A stretch of 64,000 nucleotides of DNA, taken from positions 91,925-155,924 of the forward strand of contig NZ_FWYB01000014.1 of NCBI RefSeq assembly GCF_900176505.1, read 5' to 3'. This stretch comes from Pedobacter nyackensis. Its GTDB lineage: Bacteria > Bacteroidota > Bacteroidia > Sphingobacteriales > Sphingobacteriaceae. This document shows positions 34,593-42,446 of this stretch, piece by piece. Position 1 is the first letter of the stretch. Every line of letters begins with the position of its first letter. The position numbers and the translations under genes are program-made. Below the pieces are notes generated by a model. That model had not been told where the DNA came from and made no database searches. It saw only the letters and a program-made list of their open reading frames with translations.

Positions 34593-37500
34593 TTACTCCT
34601 TTCTTGGAATAGTGATAAACCCTCTGAATTTTGGACTACCATTACCAAAATCGATGATATAGAAATAGGTTCCTTCGTCCAGGGCGGCGCCATTTAGCAT
34701 ACCATCCCAGCTGTTGTCGTAGTTTTTCTTACTATAGATCTGTCTTCCGGATCGGTCAAAGATTTTCACTTCATTATTTGGATAAAAATCAATGTTATCG
34801 ACCAACCATTTGTCATTATAACCATCACCGTTTGGTGAAAGGATATTGGTGGCTTTAATCTTGGCATAATCATCCAGAATGGTAATAGTAAACTGCTGAA
34901 CCTCCGTACAACCACTTACATTGCTTACCGTTAGGGTGTACGTGGTGGTTAGCGAAGGTCTGACCGTGAGGATCGCAGTATTGTGGCCGCTAATAATTCC
35001 TAAAGCATTTGCCCATACATAGCTGCTCCCTCCTGTGGCAGTCAGTACAGCGATTTCTCCCTTACTCATCTGTGTTCCCTTATCGCTGCTAATGGATGCA
35101 ACCGGAAGAGGGTTCACGGTGATAACAAATGCCCTGCTAAAGGTATCTGTTCCACCATTAGCCGTTCCCCCATTGTCTTTAACCGTTACAGTTATGGTAG
35201 CTGTTCCGGAAACTGCGCCCGCCTTGATCCGGTAGGTTAAGTTCCCTAGACCTCCGTTAGCACTTACATTCAGATTTTCAATTAGCGAAGAATTGCTGCT
35301 AACACTTAAAGTGGTACTTTGATTGGTCTCAGGACCAGCAGAAATACCAGTCAGCGGTAGGGATTGTGTAGTTGTGGCATAGCAAATCGCCTGACTGGCA
35401 ATGGCAGCCAGCGTTGGCGCTTCATTGACATCATTCAGGGTAATACTAAGTTCCTTTTCCAGCCATAGTCCATAGCGGGAGGTTGATCTTACCCTGATCC
35501 TGTAGTTGGATTTGTTCTCGAAATCAAGACTGGCAGTTGTACTGATCTTATTTCCGCTGATTGCAAACAAGCTGTTGTCTGTATCACCAGGTCCAGCAAC
35601 CATGCTGAAAGTAAATGTATCGAGTGGATCTTCGGAAGCACTACTAAAAGTACCTGCATTCGCTCCCGCAGACTGGTTTTCATATAAAGTTATCGCAGCT
35701 AATGTAATCACGTTTGGCGCAGCTGGTTTGATTTTCAGAACACCAGGGATATAAGTAATGCTATAGTTGACAGCATTAGCCCCTGCAGCCGTAATGGCAT
35801 AATCGCCAATCGGACTATTGATTGTGGCGGTGGTACTTAACACCGGCTGAACCGAAAGCACCGAATTATCCTCCCCATTGGCAAACCCGGTATATCTGGC
35901 TGTCAAGATCGGATTGTCCCCCCCTGAAAATTTCTCTTTGTCTTCTGCTGTAATGGCAAGTGCCTTTTTTCCAACGCTAAGTATACCATTGGTATAGGCG
36001 ATGGCATAATTATCGAGGCCAGTTCCGGTAGCTGCAGCGGGGGTAATGGGATATGGAGCTCCTGTTACACTGGATATAGCAGCTGCACCATCACTGGTTA
36101 AGGTAACTCCTGTAACAGTATTTCCGTTAACCAATCCTACAGGGGTAAATTCAGTTCCTATAAAGATTAGGGCATCACCATAAGTTTTACTCTGGTCATT
36201 TGCAATAATGGTCAGCACTTTTTGGGTGATAGCAAGGGTTGCAGACGCATATGTTAACGTGTAGTTATTGCTCAAGGCTACTGTGCCCTGCATAATTGCA
36301 TAAGTGTTGATGCTCTCGCCCGGGATGCGGGTCAGTGCACCCGTGAAGACATCAGCACCAACTAATGAACCGGTAGTAACCACATAGCTCAATGTGGGGT
36401 CAGCATCACCATAGGTTTTGCTTTTCGCATCTGCCGTTATAGTAACTGGTTTTTTGCTGACAATAAGATCCTGTTCTACCGGACTGGCAGCCTCATAATA
36501 AGCGTCACCAGCTTGACTTGCTGTTATTTTTGCTGTACCTGCACTTTTTACGGTTACGATATTTCCACTTATGGTGGCAACTGATGTATTATCAGATGTA
36601 TAGCTGATGGTTAGTCCGGAACTTGCAGTCGTAGGCAAATTTATGTCGGCATCGCCATATATTATTGCCGAAGGTACATTAAAGGTAATCGTTTGAGCAG
36701 CCAAACGAATTATCGTTGCCGTATATGTTTTCGTCGTTGTACCGTCCTGGGCAGTTACCAAAGTGGTCAGTGTATTACTGCCTACATTCAGCATGATAGC
36801 GCCCGATGCACTGCCACTTGTTACCGCAGCCCCGTTCACCAGAATGGTTGCATTGGCTTCCTCTAGAGCCGGGGTCACCGTAACCAAGGTTACGCTATTG
36901 CCAACCGTGGCTGAATAGCTGGTAGTCCCGGACGCAAAAACCGGCGACAAAGTGCCTTCGTTAAGCGACAGAGCAGATAGGTTGGCGTTGGTAGAGAGTG
37001 CTGCGTTAGTTGTAAAGCTTAATACCAAGCCAGAGTTGTCTCCAGCACTATTAGATCCATTAACTTTATAATAATACGTAGTAGATGGGCTTAAGCCCAT
37101 TAAGGTTGCAGATACAATTGTGTTACTTATTCCTGAAGCCGTACCCGGTGTAGCAGCTATAACCGTTCCGCCTCCGGCCAAAACCACAGACTCATCTGTA
37201 CTATAGGCAAATGTTATAGTAGTACTTGCAGAATTCGCGTTTACTGTTCCATTTAATGTGGCCCCTGTAATGGCAATCACAGTAGCAGCAGCAGTTGTAG
37301 TTGTTGGTGCCGAAGCAGGAGGTACAAAAATTGCCGGATCGGCTGCAGACAATGTAGAAAAACTGGTGCTGGTAAAGGTGTTTTCCAGATACTTATCAAC
37401 AGTATTTACCGAAGTACCTGCTGTAACGGTATAAGCAATGTCGACTTCTGCGGATTTATAGCACAGTTGCAGCAGACTTTCAGCGTTGCTATTGAGTTCT

Positions 37501-37793
37501 CCAGTAAAATAACTAAAGCCCAGGGTTCCCGTAAAGGTTAGCGGAGCACTAAATTTATAGCTCCTGTTTATTCCTGATCCCCCATCCCCCGAAACAGGCG
37601 TGGCTGATTTCTCTAAACTCAGATCAGTTAATATCAGATCTGCTGAAGGCTTTAATACCAAACCATCTGATGATAATATCGATCCCGCTTTTACATATAT
37701 ACCCTCTGGTCCTGCTTTTAACTGTGCTTGCGCACCTGTTATAAAGGACTGACCCAAGAGGAGTAAAACTATTATTTTATAATACTTTTTCAT
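34593..37793 (-). CDS. Secreted MBG/Ig-domain surface protein with type B T9SS C-terminal domain
   Basis: The product is 1,066 residues with a signal peptide ending GAQAQ. In order it shows a unique beta domain (25-150), an FN3-like domain (about 165-262) and a cadherin-like beta-sandwich domain (about 265-360; LSALSLNEGTLSPVF..TTSYSATV). Three MBG-type repeats follow (about 440-690; KPVTITADAKSKTYGD, KVLTIIANDQSKTYGD, KALAITAEDKEKFSGG), then cadherin-like repeats (about 700-880) and Ig-like segments. The last 85 residues are a CHU_C gliding/T9SS type B sorting domain (SPNGDGYNDKW..., KFRGFITIPRKE). It is probably a long, extended cell-surface or secreted adhesin; ligand unknown. It is the distal gene of a two-gene unit, 35 bp after the S74 gene. 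Confidence 0.85.
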   Translation of the reverse strand: MKKYYKIIVLLLLGQSFITGAQAQLKAGPEGIYVKAGSILSSDGLVLKPSADLILTDLSLEKSATPVSGDGGSGINRSYKFSAPLTFTGTLGFSYFTGELNSNAESLLQLCYKSAEVDIAYTVTAGTSVNTVDKYLENTFTSTSFSTLSAADPAIFVPPASAPTTTTAAATVIAITGATLNGTVNANSASTTITFAYSTDESVVLAGGGTVIAATPGTASGISNTIVSATLMGLSPSTTYYYKVNGSNSAGDNSGLVLSFTTNAALSTNANLSALSLNEGTLSPVFASGTTSYSATVGNSVTLVTVTPALEEANATILVNGAAVTSGSASGAIMLNVGSNTLTTLVTAQDGTTTKTYTATIIRLAAQTITFNVPSAIIYGDADINLPTTASSGLTISYTSDNTSVATISGNIVTVKSAGTAKITASQAGDAYYEAASPVEQDLIVSKKPVTITADAKSKTYGDADPTLSYVVTTGSLVGADVFTGALTRIPGESINTYAIMQGTVALSNNYTLTYASATLAITQKVLTIIANDQSKTYGDALIFIGTEFTPVGLVNGNTVTGVTLTSDGAAAISSVTGAPYPITPAAATGTGLDNYAIAYTNGILSVGKKALAITAEDKEKFSGGDNPILTARYTGFANGEDNSVLSVQPVLSTTATINSPIGDYAITAAGANAVNYSITYIPGVLKIKPAAPNVITLAAITLYENQSAGANAGTFSSASEDPLDTFTFSMVAGPGDTDNSLFAISGNKISTTASLDFENKSNYRIRVRSTSRYGLWLEKELSITLNDVNEAPTLAAIASQAICYATTTQSLPLTGISAGPETNQSTTLSVSSNSSLIENLNVSANGGLGNLTYRIKAGAVSGTATITVTVKDNGGTANGGTDTFSRAFVITVNPLPVASISSDKGTQMSKGEIAVLTATGGSSYVWANALGIISGHNTAILTVRPSLTTTYTLTVSNVSGCTEVQQFTITILDDYAKIKATNILSPNGDGYNDKWLVDNIDFYPNNEVKIFDRSGRQIYSKKNYDNSWDGMLNGAALDEGTYFYIIDFGNGSPKFRGFITIPRKE

Positions 37794-37828
37794 TCCATAT
37801 CATTACATAGTGATCAATTACAAGAGTA

Positions 37829-39295
37829 TTACTTCACGGTAGCTGTCATGACTTGCTCCAATGAGTCGAGACGCTGCTTGATCTTTCTTAGTTCTGCAGC
37901 TTCGGCAGTTAACTGTGTAATTTTTTGGGATTGCTGATCAATTACTATGGTTTGATTTCGAATGATTTCTTTAAGTGCTTTTGGGTCGGTGCCTTTGGCA
38001 ATCTTCTCCTGCAGCAATGAATTTTCCAGTTTCAGGCCGGCCATTTCTGACGTCAATTGCCTTGTAAGCGTCAATTGTTCCACAGAACGTTTCTCTAAGC
38101 CCTGCAGCATGATCATCATAATGCCGTCCATATCAGCTGTATTCAAAGTCGTATCCGTTCCTATTGTACCTATTTTGTCTTTTCCGAACGCTGAGAAAAT
38201 TTCCTGTGCCATCGGACCGTAATGGCGCATGCTTTTGTCCTGAACTTTATAGTTCCATGAACCGATACGCAATTTACCAAGCTCTGCCAGGAAATATCCA
38301 TGATCTGGCTTACTGTAATTTTCCTTTTTGGTAGAATCTGAAATTGAAACCCATGCATTTCCATTAGCCGCCAAACTTATGCCTACCGTTTTAGTGGCGT
38401 TTGTAAACAATCTATACCCGTTTGCATATCTTGCGCTGAATTGATTGTTAAGTGTAGCTAACAAACTATCTGTATTAGAAGCATCATTCATTACCATACA
38501 TCCGCTTTTTCCACTTACAGAAGCACGATGTCCGAGTGCTACAGAATAATCCGCGTTCGCCGTACACCTGTAACCTATTGCTACAGCAGACGTACCATGA
38601 GAAATACTGGTATAACCCATTGCAATGCCATAAGCACTCATCGCACTGCTCTGATAACCAAGAGCTACGGTATAGTTACCGGCAGCTTTTGTATTAAAGC
38701 CTGTAGCTAACGAGTAAAAACCGTTATAAGTCTCATCCCAGCTATCACTGCCAACTCCTACACCACCCGCCCTAAAAGAACCTTTATAAGCATGGAACAT
38801 CATGCGTTCGCCAGATCCGCTTGCTGGTATGGTGCCGGTGCCAAGAACCCCTTTAACTACAAAGCCCCCCGCCTTATCCAGCTGAAAATTTAACTCTGGA
38901 GTAGTCGAAATTGAAGAATTCCTTACCCCATATACAGTCATCCCACCTTCAGGCAGAAGTTTCATACCGCTAATTGTACCATCAGACGAAAGCGTCTGCG
39001 TATTGGTATTCAGATTGGTTGTCAGCGTACTCATACTGCTTATATTTACCCATGCAGTACCGTTGTAGTAATAAAAACCGGGAGTACTATCAGTTTGATA
39101 GATCATGAGGCCGGTTGCCGGAGCGGCTGGCCTGCTGGCTAGCGCAACCCTGGGAATTAACAGGCCTTTATTGGTTGAAGCAATTTCAAGCTGCGCGCTT
39201 GCATGAGGCGTAATCGTACCAATGCCCGTCTGCGCCTTAACTAAGCATATGTTTGAAGTAAATAAAATTACAAAAATGAAGTAGAGTTTTATCAT
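37829..39295 (-). CDS. Tail-fibre-like surface protein with YadA-type head repeats and S74 chaperone domain
   Basis: The product is 488 residues with a signal peptide ending LVKAQ. An N-terminal beta segment (TGIGTITPHASAQLEIASTNKGLLIPRV) is typical of Bacteroidota S74 proteins. About five 14-residue YadA-head-like repeats (residues about 192-265; ATGFNTKAAGNYTVALGY, AIGYRCTANADYSVALGH) follow. The S74 intramolecular chaperone/protease domain begins near 318 with SDSTKKENY, whose Ser and Lys would form the self-cleavage dyad, and includes YGPMAQEIFSAFG. A C-terminal coiled coil (about 425-485) would trimerise it. It is likely a trimeric surface fibre. It heads a two-gene unit with the MBG protein. 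Confidence 0.85.
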   Translation of the reverse strand: MIKLYFIFVILFTSNICLVKAQTGIGTITPHASAQLEIASTNKGLLIPRVALASRPAAPATGLMIYQTDSTPGFYYYNGTAWVNISSMSTLTTNLNTNTQTLSSDGTISGMKLLPEGGMTVYGVRNSSISTTPELNFQLDKAGGFVVKGVLGTGTIPASGSGERMMFHAYKGSFRAGGVGVGSDSWDETYNGFYSLATGFNTKAAGNYTVALGYQSSAMSAYGIAMGYTSISHGTSAVAIGYRCTANADYSVALGHRASVSGKSGCMVMNDASNTDSLLATLNNQFSARYANGYRLFTNATKTVGISLAANGNAWVSISDSTKKENYSKPDHGYFLAELGKLRIGSWNYKVQDKSMRHYGPMAQEIFSAFGKDKIGTIGTDTTLNTADMDGIMMIMLQGLEKRSVEQLTLTRQLTSEMAGLKLENSLLQEKIAKGTDPKALKEIIRNQTIVIDQQSQKITQLTAEAAELRKIKQRLDSLEQVMTATVK

Positions 39296-39460
39296 GGCGA
39301 TTTAATTAATAATTAATAAATAGGGGTGTGTTTTTTATTATACAAATAAAAGAAACTGATTTATAACAATATAGCAAAATAATAGTTAAGTTTTATATAC
39401 CTCTAGTTAAAACGCCGCTTAAATTCAATCCATAGGTAGATCCCCCATCAGGGATGTTGC
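39296..39460. other. Gene-free AT-rich stretch upstream of the S74 gene
   Basis: No open frame or structure I can support is found here. It presumably holds the promoter of the S74/MBG unit. Near matches to TAnnTTTG occur (TATTTG near 39344-39349 on the minus strand), but none has correct spacing to a TTG box. Confidence 0.4.
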
Positions 39461-39591
39461 TTAATCCGGTCTTACAATGGTGATATATCCTCTAAACTTC
39501 GTTCTGTACGGGGTGCAACAGGTAGGAATGCTTCTGCATTAGAGATAAAAAAAATAAATGACAGCAAACAGGAGAGTAGAATTTTTCTCAT
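39461..39591 (-). pseudogene. Relic of a T9SS cargo gene: signal peptide joined to CHU_C tail out of frame
   Basis: An ATG at 39589-39591 starts MRKILLSCLLSFIFFISNAEA, a good signal peptide, but the frame stops after 39 codons. In the next frame the same DNA encodes YRTKFRGYITIVRPD and a stop at 39461-39463. This matches the final residues of type B T9SS sorting domains, compare KFRGFITIPRKE at the end of the 34593 gene. The simplest reading is a gene that lost its whole middle by deletion, leaving both ends and a frame change. The tail match is short, so this is moderate evidence. Confidence 0.5.
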
Positions 39592-39611
39592 CTTTTAGCA
39601 GTCCCTACATG

Positions 39612-39948
39612 CTATTCATTGGATGTTTGCTTTAACGCTTTCATCTTTTCAGCCAGTAATTCTAGTACCGGCTGTCTGGCAATCAAATTAAAGTTCCAGA
39701 TATCGTCTGTGATAAAAATATAGTGATCATCAAAACTGTAAATAAAATCCCCGCCTTCAATTCCAATAATCCAGTCTTCTTTTTTTAAATCGGGGATAAG
39801 TATTTAAGACCCTCCAGCAATACTCCCTGATCTCTTCTTCATCAAGAAAATTGTCCAACATAGGTAAAATACTGCTTTCTTCGCTCAGTCCATAGGTTGA
39901 CAGCATTTCATCGATCTTGTTTTTCATATTCAGTATAGTAGATGGCAT
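39612..39948 (-). pseudogene. Small hypothetical gene with a frameshift in an A7 tract
   Basis: The first frame (39757-39948, 63 codons) encodes an acidic helical protein (KNKIDEMLSTYGLSEESSILPMLDNFLDEEEIREYCWRVL). At the seven-A run complementary to 39780-39786 the reading shifts. One base fewer continues the protein as FKKEDWIIGIEGGDFIYSFDDHYIFITDDIWNFNLIA... to a TAG at 39612-39614, for about 111 residues in all. Both halves look protein-like (acidic, aromatic residues in a regular pattern). It could be a true mutation, a sequencing error in a homopolymer, or programmed slippage. I do not recognise the family. Confidence 0.55.
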
Positions 39949-39994
39949 TAAAGTTAGGTGGTAAAGCTGGGGAATTAAAATCCTATTAAACCCA

Positions 39995-40022
39995 AAAAAC
40001 CTTAGATTTCTCTAAGGCTTTT
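39995..40022 (-). terminator. Hairpin terminator downstream of PUL2
   Basis: A 7-bp core (ccttaga / tctaagg) is extended by A/T pairs around one mismatch and lies 43 bp past the last PUL2 gene. The A-run on the plus side gives a U-run in the minus transcript. It belongs to the same hairpin family as 13214, 34524 and 59003. Confidence 0.65.
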
Positions 40023-40064
40023 CTCCGTACTCATTTATTACCACGCTGGAGCAGCAGAAATTAT

Positions 40065-42419
40065 CTATTTTGAGATTATTTCCGGACTACTAATTGTTTT
40101 AATAATAAACCTGTTTGTCAGTTCATTTTCATCAGGAAATCCGCAATCAAATTTAATGGTATGCTTTCCGACTTTCAAGCTTGGAATAGCTTGTTTTAAC
40201 TCAATCTCCTTTTTAAAACCACCTTTGCTATTGTATATTTTAATAGTTGTTCCATTGCAGACGATTGAATTTCCAGCTTCATATTCGCCTGGCAATTCAA
40301 GCTTAAAATAACCATCCAATTCTATCCATGGATTACTGATCACACCTTCTTTTCCCATAACAGTAAGGGTGAAATTTAATGGTTGTTCCGTATTACCATT
40401 TACAAATTGCCATTCAGAAAAGGTTGGTTGTCCGGGTTGAAGTACTTGTTTGGTGTGTTCAAATTTGAATTTTTTAGATGGATAAAGCTTCCAGCCCTGA
40501 TTATTCTGCTCAAGATGAAAATCGTTTTCAGGATTCTTTAATCTTGTCAATTGATCCGCAGAGAAAATTTTCTTTTTATAAGCTTCTTGCCAAAGCTTGA
40601 TAAGGCCTAGTAATTGAGCAGTATTTGGATTTTTTTGGAGATTTTTATAACGTGCAACTAAAGCAAAACCTGCATTATAACCTGCGGCTCTTGCCATCAT
40701 CCATTCGATATCTTCTGCCATTGTTGTTGACGAAAGTAAAAACCATCCCAGCATATTAGGCATGTAGTTTCTTTCCAGAAAAGGCTGGTTTTCTAAACGG
40801 TAATCGCCCTGAGATTCACGAAATCCACCATACCATGGTTCTCCCCAGTTCCAGTAATGACACATATGCCAATAATAGTGACTAGAGCGGCTTGTGCCGT
40901 TAACCAACGTGTGTTTGGTCTCTTTAAAAACCTTTTCGGCAAAAGCCTGCATACCGTAGTCACCTTCTCCGGAAGACAAGCATCCTTCGTGACCATCAAA
41001 ATCCATTTGCGAAACACCAGTTTCAGTAAAAAAACGACCCAAGTTTCCGGCGATTTCCTGTTGAAGGTTAAAATTTGTGAAAAGTGTATTGTAAGGATAA
41101 TCCATCATCATACCTGCCGCTGCTCCTTTTTCATGAGCTGATGCCTTTGTTCCATAGGCTCCACGTTGACAATCCAACAATTTATAAGGACGTCCTGATG
41201 TGACTTCACGGAAACGGATAATTTCTTCCCCAATTTGCACAGCATGTAAGGTACTTGGTTTTATGTTTTTAAAATACTCATCAGATTCAACTATAATTTC
41301 AGTAGCCGACGAAGTTATATTTTCTGTTAATGTAGAAGAACCGGTTAAAGCAAGTCGTTTATCAGGTACAGGTGTAACATAAGGATCATTTGTGTTGATA
41401 AAATTACTAAGCGTATGTACACCAATACGAATTCCCTTTTTTGATGCTTTATCAACACAAACTTTCATTCCTGCATTACCATTGGGAAAACTTGTAGGAT
41501 TTAAAACAAAATGACCCCAGGATTGAAACGGACTTTCATGGTAAACCGACATCAATCCGGCCTGTTTTGCATAATCCAATAAGGTATCTATATTGCTTTC
41601 ATCAAAATCAGAAATCATATAGGCCCTTCCGGTTTCGGGCGACTGTTTGTGCCAAACACCATTAATCAACGGATGAGGAAGACCTTCGGCAAGTTCAATT
41701 ACCCCTATATGAGACAACACCTGATTTTCGGGACATCCAAAAAGTGCGATCTTAGAACCTATAGTAGTTTCATTGGGGATGGCATTAACCGGCATATTAG
41801 GATATTGATTCCAAACTGTAATTTTCCGGTCTTTTGATCGATCCAGACTAAATGCCTGTAAGCTACTTCCATAAGGCTGACTAACTGCCACCGAACCTCG
41901 CGAATAATCTGCCCCTTCAGAATTTTTTAAAACTCCTCCGATAGTTTTCACATTTAATGATTGAAGTCCGATTGCATAGGTGTCATCACGTACCACCCCA
42001 ACTACTTCTCCAATCGTTTGTCCAATAATAGTTGGATACGAACCCCAGTTAACTGCATTTACTTTATCTTTTGCATTTAAACGAATTAATTCAAAAACCA
42101 AATGGGTTTTCTTTTGGACAACTTTTACTTCTGCAGAAACCTTAGAGATTGTAAAATCCAGCGTAATAATACCGGATTTGCTATTAAATACAGCTTGCGT
42201 TGGTTCTTCCCAATCGTTGGCGGTGCGAACACTTAATAAAGGGGCCTTTTCTCCAATAGCCAGGTAATTTTTCCCTGTTTTAGGATTCAACATTGTGGTG
42301 ATCTGCCCCGACGAGGAAATATTTAAGTTCAGATCATCCGTTTTTAAGTTGATTTGTTGTGCAGACAGATTCAAAAAATGAATAAGCAGCGTAAAAGTAA
42401 TTAAGATTGTTTTTTTCAT
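40065..42419 (-). CDS. Secreted TIM-barrel-type putative glycoside hydrolase, unassigned family (PUL2)
   Basis: The product is 784 residues with a signal peptide ending NLSAQQ. An N-terminal beta-sandwich (about 25-250) leads into a barrel-like region (about 255-640) with a strand-end motif TGVSQMDFDGHEGC near 467-480, where Asp residues could act as nucleophile as in clan GH-D. WNWGEPWYGGFRESQGDYR and the C-terminal beta domain (about 660-784) follow. I do not recognise a named family with confidence; distant likeness to alpha-galactosidase-type enzymes is inference. It is the last gene of PUL2, 27 bp after the alpha-galactosidase-like gene, so it probably acts on the same glycan. Confidence 0.6.
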   Translation of the reverse strand: MKKTILITFTLLIHFLNLSAQQINLKTDDLNLNISSSGQITTMLNPKTGKNYLAIGEKAPLLSVRTANDWEEPTQAVFNSKSGIITLDFTISKVSAEVKVVQKKTHLVFELIRLNAKDKVNAVNWGSYPTIIGQTIGEVVGVVRDDTYAIGLQSLNVKTIGGVLKNSEGADYSRGSVAVSQPYGSSLQAFSLDRSKDRKITVWNQYPNMPVNAIPNETTIGSKIALFGCPENQVLSHIGVIELAEGLPHPLINGVWHKQSPETGRAYMISDFDESNIDTLLDYAKQAGLMSVYHESPFQSWGHFVLNPTSFPNGNAGMKVCVDKASKKGIRIGVHTLSNFINTNDPYVTPVPDKRLALTGSSTLTENITSSATEIIVESDEYFKNIKPSTLHAVQIGEEIIRFREVTSGRPYKLLDCQRGAYGTKASAHEKGAAAGMMMDYPYNTLFTNFNLQQEIAGNLGRFFTETGVSQMDFDGHEGCLSSGEGDYGMQAFAEKVFKETKHTLVNGTSRSSHYYWHMCHYWNWGEPWYGGFRESQGDYRLENQPFLERNYMPNMLGWFLLSSTTMAEDIEWMMARAAGYNAGFALVARYKNLQKNPNTAQLLGLIKLWQEAYKKKIFSADQLTRLKNPENDFHLEQNNQGWKLYPSKKFKFEHTKQVLQPGQPTFSEWQFVNGNTEQPLNFTLTVMGKEGVISNPWIELDGYFKLELPGEYEAGNSIVCNGTTIKIYNSKGGFKKEIELKQAIPSLKVGKHTIKFDCGFPDENELTNRFIIKTISSPEIISK

Positions 42420-42446
42420 GATGTCGTCTGTGTGTGTTTCTTTTTT

